Assembly (NCBI RefSeq): GCF_963678635.1
Contig: NC_087069.1
Location: 29,492,776 to 29,552,775, forward strand
Source: Symsagittifera roscoffensis
Taxonomy: Eukaryota; Xenacoelomorpha; Acoela; Convolutidae
Length of the DNA stretch: 60,000 nucleotides
Direction: 5' to 3'
Made by a program: the position numbers and the translations under genes. Below are positions 1-11,299 of the stretch, piece by piece; the stretch's first letter is position 1, and each line of letters opens with the position of its first letter. Below the pieces are notes generated by a model. The model was not told where the DNA came from. It searched no databases and was given only the letters and a program-made list of their open reading frames with translations.

Positions 1-3000
1 TTTTTGCAATATTGAAAAACAGGCCAAAAAAATCGTTTGTAGGTTCTTTTTGAACATTTTTGAACAAAAGGTGGGTTTTTTCGGCGCGTGCTCCCCCTCA
101 AAGTTAATATATGTGGCGCCAAATGCGTCTTCAGAAAAATTTTATGTTCAGTCAGCATAAGCGAGGGTCAGTCAGGTCTTAAAATACTACCAAATGGGGG
201 ACCCTTTGGGTGGCCAAGAGGTCGAATCCTTGGTGGTCTGGGGATGGGGAGGGGGCGTCCGTCTACCCCCTGAATCCGCTACTGCGTTTTCCATGAATGC
301 CGTTATTTTTGCTTCGGTCGCACCGGTCGCGGTTAAATTTCATTTGGTGGCGCCGGTTGCAGTTAACATTCCTTCAATGGCACCTCGGTCACATTGCTTC
401 GCTCGTCAAAATCCGGAAATACCAGTTGGAGATCGCGGTGGTCTGAAAATATTCAATTTCGGTCGCGGCAGCCCTGAAAATACAAGAATTTGGTTGCAAC
501 CGTCTGATCATAAAATCACAACTTCGAACCGTGGTGGAAAAAGTTACAAGATAACTAGCCGATTTTTTTATGATGAAACAATCATCAAGTGCGTCCTGTT
601 GTTGCCCAAAAATGTTTAAGAAATAAAGAATCTGGGAAAACTTGCATGAATACTTTTTTTTGTAAAATAACCGAAAAATTATCATGAATACTTTCATTTT
701 GTAAAATAACTAAAAAGTGTCAGTTTTTTCAGATAAGGTATCACTTTAAAAAAGAAAATTTTGTATATATTTGCACATTTTTGGAGGTGAAAGATTTCTT
801 CAGAAAATTGAACTACATAAGCGGCTTATATTTTTTCTCATAAAATATTTCTTAGCTTAAGCGTAGTTTCTGATTGTCTAAAACCAGCCTAAAAGTAACC
901 CATCTTGAGGCAAAATTTTTTGCCCGAATTGCGCAACGAAAAGTTTTTTTCACTTTTCATCTGAACCCAATTGGAGAATAATGCGGTTGAAGTTTTCAAT
1001 GTTAGTTTGTTTTGCTCATTTATTATATATGTCGAATTAATAATGATAATCGAATAATCATTATTGCGAAGAACGGCAGATCGATAAAAATTTTAACACA
1101 GCGGGTTACTGAGCAAGGAGCGCAGAAATATCCGATCACTCCAAACTGAACGAAACTTTTCCGCAAACTTTGATGTTTGTGTTCGATCGGAGATGATCGG
1201 ATCTGATCAAAACCCTAAAAGTTAGGTTTATTAGATAGCAAGAGTACAATACGCATATTTGACATAATTTTTCATCAAAAATGTTACGGAAAAAAGCACA
1301 AAAGGAACAGTTTACAATTGTTTTTCAATGTTCGCAGAATAGTTTTTGTTTTTCTTGAGTTTTTTTTGATAACCGCAAATCAAATTTTGTACGCAAACAA
1401 TCATTTTCCGAAAATTTTTTTACATGCAAAACTTAATTTTTTGTGTGCATAACATAGTCTGAATACTATAACGTTGGCTTTTTCTTTTCCTTAATTTTTT
1501 TTCAAAAACGCTAAAAATTCTTATTTCTTTTGTGTGGCTTGTTTATGTATGCTTTGATCAATGTCGGATAATTTAAAAATTCAAAAATTTAAAATTATTA
1601 TCATTGAAAATTTTTGCCAAAAAAAAATTTGTTACTTTTGTTATATATTTTGTGAAAGACAGCTCGAAGACAATTCAGGTCATTTTCTATGCATTGCAAA
1701 TGCAAGACCGTCCAACCTCTGGTGCTTTGAGTAACCAAGGTCTTTGTCACTTGTGTTCGGTTGCAAACATAACCCACAATTTTTCAAAATAAATTTAGAA
1801 ACAAAAAACAACTTTTTGGTTTATGGAAAAAACACCTATCATACAATTTCCATTTATGGGAAAATGTTTCTAATAGAGATTTTATGGAATTGTATGAAAA
1901 GAAATATTGCACTTATGAGAATTCTATTTTAAGCATGTTTGGTCAACCCGGGAATGCAGAGACGAATCAAATATGTAAAGTTCCTCTGCATTTTTTACAT
2001 CGTCGGAACAACAAAAAAATTTTCGAATGATACTTTTTGGTTCAAGGATTTGGACAGTCAATTTATCGAAAACAGTTGTTAAATAATCGAAAAATTCTTC
2101 AAACTTTTTACGCATAAAATTAGTCGAGTGACAATATTGTCAAAACTGAACAAGGTATTTGTAATGTCTTGTTTGTCATAAACTTTTCAATTGTCATAAA
2201 AAATATAATGTACCGAGTCTTTTTTCGAGTTGCTCAATTTGAAGTTTAAGGAGGGTAATGATACAGCAGACGCGCAATTGGCGGCTATTACAGACTTTTG
2301 TGTGTCTCAAAGAACGCAAAGTACACACAAAATAAAGCCAACAGAAGAAAAAAAGATTTTGTTAACATCGAATTTTTATGGTTGAAGTAAATGCTCGAGA
2401 GAACACCAGGCTTAAACTCCGGATCGAGTTGATTTTTCTATGTTTCGACCATCTCGATCAGAAGTTGAACTATTTTGACCAGGTTGGTCAAAATTTTGTA
2501 CGTTTTGACCGTGCTCGACGTAAGCAACGGGTGCTCGACCGTGTGCTCGACCCAAGCAAGAAATGTTTCGACCGTGTTTGACCAAAAAATGTAATCAACT
2601 GTGCTCGGCCAAAATTATGTCTCGACAACAAAAAAGATGGTTGGAAGTGCTCGACTCAAGCAAAAAAACTTAAGACTGTCTCGACGAAAAATAATGAGCT
2701 CGACCGTATATAAGTGTCTGAACATTATTGAGGTGATAGAGTGGGCTGTGCTGGTGTCATGATTCAATCAAAACAGTCGAACGATGCCTATTTTTGAATC
2801 TTTGAGTCGATGTTTGTCCGTTTTCGGCGTAGAGGCCTTCCGAACTGCAACCCCAGATTTCCTAAGCAAAATACCTTTATTTATTTTTAGTGTGTGCGTA
2901 CTTTCCGCAACAGTTTTAGTATTCAATTTCCTGTACCTGCTTAGATTCCGATTCCCCTTGCGCTGATACAGTTTGCGGGATGATCCCGCTTTGTCGCCCC

Positions 3001-3070
3001 CTTGTCCTTGAAAGGAAGTAGCCGTTGGCTCATCCGCCTGACTCAGAGCCTGCCTTTGGGTTAAGATGAA
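1..3070. other. No recognisable gene; AT-rich DNA with decayed simple repeats
   Basis: Both strands hold only short, low-complexity open frames. A segment of about 44 bp around 645-715 is roughly duplicated (catgaatact...tgtaaaataac). From about 2440 to 2710 the motif TCGAC(C) recurs many times at irregular spacing, like a decayed minisatellite. A short hairpin, GCGGGATGATCCCGC, lies near 2977. I see no promoter, exon or transposon terminus that I can defend. The stretch adjoins the 3' side of the decayed Gypsy element and may include its unrecognised LTR. Confidence 0.5.
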
Positions 3071-3102
3071 CGAGTGATTACGCCTTGTATCCCCCGTACT
3101 CG

Positions 3103-4438
3103 TTATCCAATTGCATGCCCCAATGAGTGTCCGCGCTTCGGCATTTTCTGGGCTTCGGCATATTGTTCGTCTAAATATGCAGACTTAGATTTTAGAACAC
3201 TCGACCAATTCAAGTTTCTTAGAGATGGTTTTTTAGTTAGATTACGGATTACGGTGTTGGCCGTGATGTGCCTGGAATGGCGTGATGTGCCTGGAATGGC
3301 ATGATGTGCCTGGAATGGCATTATTTTCAGTTTTGCGTTTGGTGAAAATCTTAGTGCTCCCAGCGCTCGCTCCGCTATTTTCTCTAATGATTCTGGGTTT
3401 TCCATTTAAGATAGAGTTTTTTAAACTTCCGATCGCTCTTTCTACGCAACCGGTTGCTCGGTGATCATTTACCGGCGACTGCACAATTTCAATGCCTTCG
3501 GCATTGCAAAATGTTTTGACAATATGTGACAAAAAATTAGACCCCTGGTCAACATGTATCCTTCTTGGCTGTTCATAATCGCATGGTTGTTCATAAAATC
3601 TTTGAGAAATTTTAAGATCTTATCGGAGCGATTTTTGTTGCATACCATAGCGGATGGCCATCTTGAAAATCAATCCACTGCTAATATCTTATATTTTTGT
3701 GACTCCGGTAAATAATTTATAGGCCCCCAAAAATTTAGTTGAATCGCCTCATTCGGCTCTTTAGGTTCCGGTATCTTGCCTAGATGTCCTTTAGAACACA
3801 TAGGTTTTAGATTCTTACCGGTGAGTTTGCACTCCTGGAAGTTTTTGGCCATATTTGCGATTTTTTGTGAGTGTAAGGATACCAAGTATCCTTTGCCGCT
3901 GAATGTAAGGATACCAAATATACTTTGCCGCGCTACAATAATGTAAACGATTGTTTATCGCTGTATGTAATGAGTTCGGGATAACAAATTTATCGTACAT
4001 CCTAATGCAATTATCTCTAATGTGAAAATCATTTAACAATTGAGAGTAAAAGCGAATCATGGCATAGCTTTTTGATGCAGTATCCGGGTCTTTACATTTA
4101 ACAAGTTGATAAATAGCCTCAATTTGGGGGTCTGGGGGTTTTGCGATTCAATGAACCGTAGAAAAAACAACTCTGGTAATGCTGTAGTTTTTGAGACAAC
4201 TTTGTATTTTCGAGGATTTACCGACATAAGAGTATTCACTGCGTTAACCGTCGGAATTGTTTCGCCGGGAAAATTTGATGGAATTTGATTCAATGGTGTT
4301 TGATTTTGTACTAATAGTTTCAGTTGTGCTAGCATTCAAGGTCCTTTCTATTGTTAATTCCTTCACATCATCCTCACTGCTCCTAATACTTGGGTGTCGT
4401 TGTAATAGTTTCTGAATTTTTCTTATTGACTTGTGCAT
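3103..4438 (-). pseudogene. pol: Integrase remnant
   Basis: From 4438 to 4060 the frames carry the spacer that precedes the integrase. The zinc-binding end follows at 4060-3815 (RMYDKFVIPNSLH, KYIWYPYIQR) with its second half shifted or lost. The catalytic core pieces are at 3885-3670 (EAIQLNFWGPI, KYKILAVD) and 3532-3242 (EIVQSPVNDHRATGCVERAIG, where E of CVERAIG sits at the third catalytic position). The C-terminal part at 3405-3103 includes RNLTKKPSLRNLNW. A 19-bp triplication at 3263-3319 interrupts this part. The enzyme would insert cDNA into the genome; this copy cannot. Confidence 0.75.
3263..3319. repeat. 19-bp tandem triplication inside the integrase remnant
   Basis: Three successive copies of gtgatgtgcctggaatggc (third copy begins atg) lie head to tail. 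Two extra units add 38 bp, which is not a multiple of three, so the expansion also shifts the reading frame of the integrase C-terminal part. Confidence 0.9.
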
Positions 4439-4504
4439 TGAATTAAAATTATCTTGCTCCGTTCTATAAATATATTTCGTCCGCCTGTTTGATTAAGTAG
4501 TAAG

Positions 4505-4616
4505 AGCTTCAACTAATCTATTTTTAGACACAAGTGACCGTCGGCATAGCTTATGCAGATTAGCTTCAACTAATCTATTTTTACACAAGTGACCGTCGGC
4601 ATAGCTTATGCAAATT
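4505..4616. repeat. 57-bp tandem duplication
   Basis: Two copies begin with agcttcaactaatc at 4505 and 4562 and share the core gaccgtcggcatagcttatg. They differ by a 2-bp gap and a few substitutions. The duplication lies in the spacer between the RNase H and integrase remnants. Confidence 0.85.
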
Positions 4617-4681
4617 TTTGCATTCCTATTGGCTCTTTTGTGGTAAAATGATTTCTCGCCCTCTACTGTCGGTTTTTATTT

Positions 4682-5416
4682 TCAAAATTTGCATATTCTT
4701 TTGCCGTTGGCTAATTTCCGATTTGAAAGTTCTTTATTTACTTTTGTTGAGCAGTTTGCGAGTTTAATTTTATATCCGAAGGTTTTTTGAATGGTCCTAA
4801 TTTTCGCGACAGTAAGACATGACACTGGCTTAGCCTCACTGTTCGGTTGTCTTGAAAGACAGTCCGTGAGACTAATTTTTGCCCCCAGCTTATGTTCGAC
4901 CTCAAAATCGAACGGTATTAGTCGATCGAGCCATCGTGTTAGCCTGCTAAACATTGTTTTATTCTTCTTGTCATTCCCGTTCAAAAGTGAAACTAGCGCC
5001 TTATGATCCTTTACTACTTGAAATTTTGCCCAGCACATAATTCCGAAAATATTCCGCTTTTCACACAATCGCGAGAATTTCTAGTTCGTTAGTCGAATAG
5101 CGTTTTTCAGCGTCGTTTAGATAAGGCGATGCAAACGAAATTGGCCTCCAGCCCTCAGTACTCAATTGTTCTAGTACTGCCACAATTCATTATGACTTGT
5201 GTCGCACACTACCCTAATATTCTTCTGCACATCAAAGTGTCTAAAATCAACTATGCTGGTTACCTGCCGCTTTAATTTTTCAAATGCGTTTTGGCACTCC
5301 GTAGTCCAGTTAAACTCGTTTTTCGGACTTAACAGTGGCCTCAGTGGTGCTGAAAATTCCGCAAGTGCTGGTAAAAATTTGTGGAGGCTATGAATTGACC
5401 CTAAGAAGGATTTCAA
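4682..5416 (-). pseudogene. pol: RT connection / RNase H remnant
   Basis: The segment at 5416-5171 begins with the RT thumb/connection motif MKSFLGSIHSLHKFLP and runs to the start of RNase H (IRVVCDTSHNELW). The segment at 5068-4682 has its end: VVKDHKALVSLL, FSRLTRWLDRLIPFDFEVEH and LTDCLSRQP, which is the usual tail of a Gypsy RNase H. The two pieces are in different frames, so there is an indel between 5171 and 5068. RNase H would degrade the RNA template during reverse transcription. Confidence 0.8.
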
Positions 5417-5586
5417 TTGAGTTAAAGTGCGGGGAGGTTTTAGTACTTCAATGGGTTTTTTTTCCGAATCAGTGGCGTTACTCGCGTGTGCGTGATCTTA
5501 TGTCCAAGCCACACGCATTCTTGCAGCGCGAAGTTACACTTAGTTAGTTTCAACGACATATTTTCCTTATCCGACTTCCTTAAAAT

Positions 5587-6411
5587 TTACTCCACGGTTG
5601 CTATATCTTCGATTTCCGAACATTTTGTAACGACTAAAATGTCGTCAATAAATGCGCGTGCCTGCGGATAATCAAATAAGATGGATTCCATTACTCGTTT
5701 GAATTCTGCCGGCATCGTAGTTAAGCCGTAAAATCCGGTTTTGAATCTATACGTTCCGGTTGAACGTCCGCCAACCAAAGAAAAATTACAATGTACGCTA
5801 GTATTTTGACTTAGTGGCAATTGTCTGTATGCGTATGTGAGGACCATGGTAGAGAAGTATTTGTCACCCGACCTCTTTTCGCTTTTTGTTTGACCGACGG
5901 CGTCCATTAGCTCTTCGATATTCGGCACTTGGTAATTGTTCTTATGTACCTGCTTGTTTAATTCACGTGCCTCCAGTGCCAATTTTACCCACCCGTCTTT
6001 CTTCACGGTGATTACAATAGGTGATACAGTTTATTTATCGGAACGGTCTTCCAGACGTTCTATGTGTCCATGTTTAATTAATTTATCGATTTCCCCATCG
6101 ACCTCATCTTGCAACGTTATTGGCACTCTTCGTCCTTTTTGTTGAATCGGGATCAAGTTATTAAAAAACTCGGCCTGTACTTTATAATTACGTATCTTCC
6201 CCACCCGCTTAATTAGCTTAGAAAATAGCTTATTGAAATAGTCCTGCCACTTCTCCAAATGACTTTCTCCTTCATTCTCGACTGTTTCCTGTAATGACAT
6301 CATTTCCTGGCCCGGCTTCCTCTGTAATAACTGCAATCCTAAGTGGGACATCAAGTCTCTCCGGATGACCGATGGAAGTGCTCCTTTATCACGGCTGAGG
6401 TACTCCAACAA
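5587..6411 (-). pseudogene. pol: Reverse transcriptase remnant (FIDD box)
   Basis: The part at 6411-6031 is the protease-RT linker and the RT N-terminus (PITLQDEVDGEIDKLIKHGHI). The part at 6006-5587 holds the palm: VKKDGWVKLALEARELN, YRFKTGFYGLTTMPAEFKRVM and the catalytic box FIDDILV, a Gypsy variant of YxDD. An in-frame TAA near 6027-6030 separates the two halves. The enzyme would copy element RNA into DNA in the Gag particle. The two catalytic aspartates are kept, but the stop and downstream frameshifts make the copy non-functional. The reading order and motif spacing match Ty3/Gypsy RTs. Confidence 0.85.
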
Positions 6412-6869
6412 TTCGATGCTAGCTCCACCTTCATTGTTCCCAGTAAGTTTATTGGGTTTTTCCTATAGTCCCAAAATTCCTGATCCTGCGGATCGACCTT
6501 CCGTAACCGTATAGCTGCGGCGCCCAGCGTTCTTCGAAGTTCGTTAATGGTGAATATGGAAATTGGCGAACCGCTATCGCTTCACACACTGGTTTTTCGG
6601 CTGTTTATCGTTATTGGAAGTTTCGCCTCCGCTACTCGCAGTTCAGTTTGATTTTTCCCCTCCCCCGAACTATCGGAATCCCATGATCGGACCCGGTTCT
6701 CTGCCGTCTGATTTACCAATCCTACTGAGTTCTCAAGCTGCGATTCTTCATCTCCCGTCTCTTCCGACTCGAGTCGATCCTGATTTGCTTGCCCCTGGAT
6801 AACGCCGACCGACGAATTGCCCCGTAGTAGTTTTCTCAGCTCGACATGGTCGTTCGAAATGCCCCATTT

Positions 6870-7773
6870 TCCGTCAGAAATTACAGGTTACATTTCGAGC
6901 CGCAAAATCATTCATGTGTTCTCTGGTGAATCCGGGTTTGTCGCAGTTGAAACACCTTCGGTCGCCGGTGTTGATGCCTCCCTGGTACAATGCACGGCCT
7001 TGCGCATGGCCACGTCCTCTGCCTCGATTATTTCTATAACCGCCCCAAATGGCTCCCACCGGTGCCGACTTGATATTAATTCCACCGCCTCCGGTACTAA
7101 TCGACGCTGTGCCTCCGGTTGTAACATAGGATTTAGCGTACTTATCCCCTCGCTCGTATGATAACGCTATCCTGTATGTTTCTTCCGGCGTTTTGTGGCC
7201 CGACGTAACTCGTTTTGCGCCTCGCGATTTGTCATATTGACAATGAAAACGTCCCGTAACACTCTTGACTCCAATGCCCCAAATGAACATCGCGCCGCTA
7301 ATCCACTAGGAACAGCGTGGAACTGCTCCAAGGATTCCCCGATTCTTTCCTTTGTAGATAATAACTGGAACACCTCGTAGGTTTCATTTCACTCCGTCTT
7401 AAACTCCCCCTCCATAGAATCGAGCACCCTCGGGTAGCGTGCCTCTCCCAACACCAAATGTGGTCTTCGCTTGTGCAACTCCTATGGGCCCCTTTCCCCT
7501 AAGCAAAGGTATAGGATCGAAATTAGGATTTGTTCTGCCGCTAACCTGTTTTTTTCGTCCACCTCCTCCGGTAACGCCGCTATCTGCGTAGCCGTCAACG
7601 AGTCCGCGAAATAGTAGTTTTTTCGGGTTTATAGAGTGTTTCGCGACCATTCCCCATTGGAAGCGATTCAGCCAAAATTGCCACAACATGGGGAATTCCG
7701 TATGTTTCTCCGGCCAAAATGACACGACTTCAAGTGGGTTTTTCCGCCCAGTTACGCCTGCTGACTGCGCCAT
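6870..7773 (-). pseudogene. gag: Gag remnant with a degenerate zinc knuckle
   Basis: The frame opens with ATG at 7773, continues in broken frames through a capsid-like part (ESLEQFHAVPSGLAARC, RVLRDVFIVNMTNREAQNEL at 7170-7370) and ends in a Gly/Arg-rich tail (GGYRNNRGRGRGHAQGRA) followed by a nucleocapsid knuckle, CFNCDKPGFTREHMNDF. The fourth zinc ligand, normally Cys, is Phe here, so the CCHC box reads CCHF. At least two frame changes separate the capsid and nucleocapsid parts. Gag would package the element RNA in cytoplasmic particles; this copy is dead. The protein carries no protease at its end, which should have followed between 6870 and 6420. Confidence 0.8.
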
Positions 7774-7775
7774 GT

Positions 7776-8696
7776 TGAAAATGCTAATTCGATACTTGAA
7801 TTAAGAGAATAGATAAAGAGACAACTGATTTAGATAAGATCAAACGAGACATTGGCTTAGGTGAAATCCGAAGGTGACACACAATCCGAAGGCCAAACAC
7901 CTGCTATTGAAATGAAATGAAATGATTGACAAAAGGAACTATCAAGAACTAAAAAGACTTGGATAACTAATTTAGCACTTTGACAAGTCTGAACATAAAA
8001 CCACGACCTCGACACGGAGAGCGCAGAAAATCCAATGTGTCCAGTGAAAGTAGTGGGGCGACCCATCAAATTTCGTTGGACCATTTTTGGAGCCATTGGC
8101 TCCATCGTACTAAATTTGGAGTATGCTGGTCGATTTAAACGTCGTCTTTCAAAAAATTGTGAATCTTTGTTAACCCGCAAGTGAAAACTAAAAATTTATA
8201 ACGAGTCTGCTCGACCCGAGTGAGCGTTATATGAAAGAATCAATCAATAAGATCTACTCGTGTTTTCAATTAACAAGAGATATAGGAGGATTTAAGTTTC
8301 AGATTCGCTGATTTAAATTTCAAGTTCATATGACCCATGCAGTTCAAAATAACAGTTACATTAATGGTTTTAGTTAGAAAATAAATTAAGCAACTGAAGT
8401 TGCGTGCTAAAATTTTTAAATTGTTGTTCAAAATACTCGCGGAAAACTTGCTTTCTTTTTTTAACTTTATTTTTTCATTTTGTGTTTGAGCAAAGTTTTT
8501 CAAATCTTACGTCTCAGTCTCAAATGTTTTTTCTTCAAATGCGAACTGATGATAATAGTGAAAACTAGTTCACTAAAGAGGTTAAAATCGACAGGAGTTT
8601 TAACAGCTAAGGTTAACTAAAAAAACCGATTATGTCTTCACGTATCCTTATCATATAGCCTTAAAACCACCGGCTTGTTCAATTTTATGAGAAATA
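7776..8696. other. No gene recognised; probable 5' leader or LTR remnant of the Gypsy element
   Basis: This stretch lies just upstream of the gag ATG in element direction. It should contain the primer binding site and the 5' LTR, but I see no TGG-type primer site and no copy of this sequence at the 3' side. Beyond about 8270 the DNA is AT-rich without coding signal. Confidence 0.4.
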
Positions 8697-9067
8697 CAGT
8701 GCTGATATAAATTACCCGGGTTGATCTCCATACACCGAAAATGCTTAGCATACAATTCCACAGAACATACCCTTCTTAAAGTTTGTTGGGCTACGTAAGA
8801 GGCTCACTTTGATATAATTATGTCTGTGACCGACTGGGTATTTTTGGCGTAATTTCTGATTAACTAAGAAACGCCGAAATGACTCCTTTTTGGGGTAAAA
8901 ATTTGGGCCCAAATTTCGCAAAACAAATTCCACCATATTAATTCTGCTAAAATTTTAAGCAAGTTTTGTCTTCATAAGTTTCCACCTAAACTCAACCCAA
9001 CTTGAGAAAAACGCGTTTTAAATTTCAAGTTTAATGCGTTTTGTCCGGTTAATTTAAATCAGCACTG
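8697..9067. mobile_element. Mariner-type MITE with TA target duplication
   Basis: The left end CAGTGCTGATATAAATTACC and the right end (reverse complement CAGTGCTGATTTAAATTAAC) form terminal inverted repeats of about 23 bp with two mismatches. The element is 371 bp and is flanked by TA at 8695-8696 and 9068-9069, the target duplication used by Tc1/mariner elements. No transposase frame is present. The internal segment near 8790-8820 resembles 59890-59940, where another mariner-like end lies, so the window holds related members. Confidence 0.75.
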
Positions 9068-9109
9068 TAGATTGAGTGTCGTGATATTATGACGACACTC
9101 AATCTACAG
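9065..9109. repeat. Perfect 18-bp stem hairpin
   Basis: Arms 9065-9082 and 9092-9109 are exact reverse complements around a 9-nt loop. The left arm contains the last bases of the MITE, and the right arm leads into TACAGTATTGATTTAATTTA, which looks like another mariner-type terminus facing the other way. The hairpin may be a short target or a deleted element trapped between two oppositely oriented termini. Confidence 0.8.
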
Positions 9110-9304
9110 TATTGATTTAATTTAGGGTGATACGTATTTATATGGATAGCCTTCTACTCAAGTTTTAAAGTTCCAAGAAAAATCAATATAACGCAACAAA
9201 GTTGTTATTTATCATAAAAGTAGTTACAAAACTCGCAGTCATTTCCTGCGCCCATCGTACTTAGTTTCCTTGGTTCATAATGTCAGTTCAGATTCTGACG
9301 AAGT
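9110..9304. other. Short spacer, nothing recognised
   Basis: This AT-rich spacer between the hairpin and the S1 exon would form the 3' untranslated side of that exon. Confidence 0.4.
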
Positions 9305-9580
9305 TCACAAGCCAATAAACTTGTCGTTTATCCATTTCTCGTATGCACTAACACGAGTGAACAGAGATACTGCGGAACAGTTGGAGGCGACTCTGCTGCC
9401 TATTCCATACAGACAATAGACTCCACTGTTATTCCCTATGACCAGTGGCGACCCACGAGTAGGGTAACAGGTGAACCCGGTTACAGTTCCACCTATACAG
9501 ATATTTTTTGTAAAGTCTGCACAAGCACCTGCTTCTTGGGCCCCGATTGTTTTCAGCTCTTCATCAATTTTGGAGTACAC
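9305..9580 (-). CDS. S1 (trypsin-like) protease homologue, last exon; active-site motif lost
   Basis: The exon starts in phase 0 after an acceptor (tttatcag at 9581-9588, minus strand) and ends in a stop after 91 codons. The end of an S1 domain is clear: ICIGGTVTGFTC, then SPLVIGNNSGVYCLYGIGS, FTRVSAYEKWI. In active proteases GDSGGP precedes PLV; here the aligned residues read PTRGSP, so the nucleophilic Ser is replaced by Arg and the oxyanion glycine is changed. If expressed, the product would be a secreted serine-protease homologue without proteolysis, a type known in arthropod and other animal immunity. The catalytic-Asp exon of a related or the same gene is at 39.4 kb on this strand, 30 kb upstream. 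Confidence 0.65.
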   Translation of the reverse strand: MYSKIDEELKTIGAQEAGACADFTKNICIGGTVTGFTCYPTRGSPLVIGNNSGVYCLYGIGSRVASNCSAVSLFTRVSAYEKWINDKFIGL

Positions 9581-9724
9581 CTGATAAATGACAACCCTTT
9601 TAGTTTGATTTGTTACACCACTAAGCGAATAATCGTTTTTTTTGCAAGATTTCTATCAAAATTCTTGTTTTACTCATCAAAAGTTAAAATCAAAAGTATG
9701 ATGAAGTCAGTAGTAAAATTTTAA

Positions 9725-9830
9725 ACACAAAAAACAGACAAGTATAAGGAAACCCTCATTGTTTTACTGAAGTCAAAAAATGATTGAACCAATTTTCACA
9801 TTTCGATTTTCGGAGAAAAGAATATACAAA
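9725..9830. repeat. Intronic repeat shared with 39.72 kb
   Basis: The segment from cagacaagtataagg to gaaccaattttca is nearly identical to 39721-39790 (agacagtataag ... gaaccaattttca). Each copy lies about 150 bp upstream (in gene direction) of an S1-protease exon. It is either a shared ancestral intron, which would make the two loci paralogues, or a small dispersed repeat. Confidence 0.6.
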
Positions 9831-10077
9831 AATATAAAACTGAGTCAATTGGTTCTTTTTATATTCAACTAGTATGTCTGAAAAAGGATCATTTTTGAAA
9901 CTGAAAACCATGTTTGTACTATTTTGTAATTGGAGAGTCAAATTTGCCTACCTTATAGCAAATGAGTTTGAATTAAACTTGTTAAGTAAATTAAGCGTTT
10001 TTGAAAATTAAAATGTATTTTAACGTTTTGATATCTGGAAGATTAATCATTTCTGGACTCCACAACAAAACCCGTAC

Positions 10078-10291
10078 AGAAATAAAATAAAAATACAGAT
10101 ATGCCCAGGGTTAATCCATTTGTTGTGAGATTGCATATCTGCCCTGAACTGTATCAGACATGTTCAGACCTGGAAGATACAACAATTTTAATGTTACGGA
10201 AATAAAATAAAAATACAGATATGCCCAGGTTGAATCCATTTGTTGTGAGATTGCATGTCTGTCCTGAACTGCATCAGACATGATCAGATCT
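10078..10291. repeat. Two copies of a 120-bp tandem repeat
   Basis: Units start at about 10078 and 10198 with aaataaaataaaaatacag. They share ccatttgttgtgagattgc and a CAGACATG..CAGA(C/T)CTG tail. The tail motif resembles the CAGAC(C/A)TG motifs of the 38.1-38.5 kb palindrome. Confidence 0.75.
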
Positions 10292-10416
10292 GAATTTTTT
10301 TTTTTTGAAATTTTCGAATGAGTTCTGAACTTTTGTCACGTGTCTTGTTTTTTTCATTAAAAATAGTTACTTTATCAAATAACACTAAAACTCGTTTAAA
10401 ATCACGTCCTTATTTA

Positions 10417-10551
10417 GATCTAGTATTTTCTCGAGGGGGATATCTCAAGGGACATAATTATGCACACCGAAAAACGCGTGTAAACACATAGTAAAAGTGG
10501 GTATATCCCACGTGTGCTCAATTGTTTTCAGGTCCATTTATGGTTCTAAAT
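10417..10551. repeat. 135-bp direct repeat, copy 1
   Basis: Starts gatctagtattttctcgagg and ends tttatggttctaaat. It is identical by eye to 11300-11434. It contains gtgggatatacccac-type short symmetry and a tttcag|gt that could act as a splice acceptor. No protein was recognised. Confidence 0.85.
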
Positions 10552-11299
10552 GCGACTTACCAGGGTTGGTGCTCTAGCCTTGTACCTGAATAGCAAAAAG
10601 GTTCTCCGCAGCACCTTAATATTGTTCGCAAAAACTTTTTGTCATGTAAAGAAAGGAAAAAAGTCGCTTTTTATGGCTGTTTTATTGATTCTTTTTTCAA
10701 TCCGAATGAAACTTTTGAGCTTTGATATTGTAAATTTTGGCTTTCCACAGTCGTTGGAAAATATGCTTTATGATTTCATGTCATTCAAACTATTTTCAAG
10801 TGGTTATAAACATATCTCAAGTACCTATTGAGCTATCTCCCCCCCACGCGAGAATGGGGGGGGGGGAGATTGCTCAATTGATCCCATTTTTTGTCTTTTT
10901 TTGGCATGATGTTTCAAACGATTGCAAGCGTTTGGTTTCTCAATTGATTAATAGTGCAAAACTTCAAGGTGTTCAGCCACTCATGTGCATTGAAACTGTT
11001 CCTAGAGCAGCAATGAGACTTTCTCATTTTTTTTGTTTCTACACTTATTTTTTTATATCTTTTGGACTATCTTCTTCATTCTTTTGTAACTTCATTTTTT
11101 GATGCTTGCATATTTTGCTGAAAAAAAAACTGAAGATTGTTCAATCCCAACTAGGCAGTTCAGTATTTTCTCGATGGCAGTGGAGTTTTTCAAAAGTTTT
11201 CGATAATTGTGTCGATCTTTTTTTAGGTTGACCGAATTTTTAGGGATTTCCAAGCTCTCCCAGTTCACTATTCAGAATCTTTTCTGACACAGGTTGACC
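10552..11299. other. Spacer between direct repeats; no recognised gene
   Basis: The longest plus-strand frame (10737-11102) has no recognisable domain. A run of C followed by a run of G at 10840-10870 can fold into a GC hairpin. Confidence 0.4.

Larger units (their letters stand above)
3090..7775 (-). mobile_element. Decayed Gypsy (Ty3-like) LTR retrotransposon body
   Basis: Pieces of gag, reverse transcriptase, RNase H and integrase occur in the correct Gypsy order on the minus strand, gag near 7.7 kb and integrase near 3.1-4.0 kb. The frame is broken several times by stops and indels, so no Gag-Pol product can be made from this copy. I could not find a matching pair of LTRs on either side; they are either lost or too diverged to see by eye. 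The family is of the kind with a glycine-rich Gag tail and a single CCHC knuckle. It is unrelated in sequence to the 18-kb element at 41.6-59.7 kb. Confidence 0.85.
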
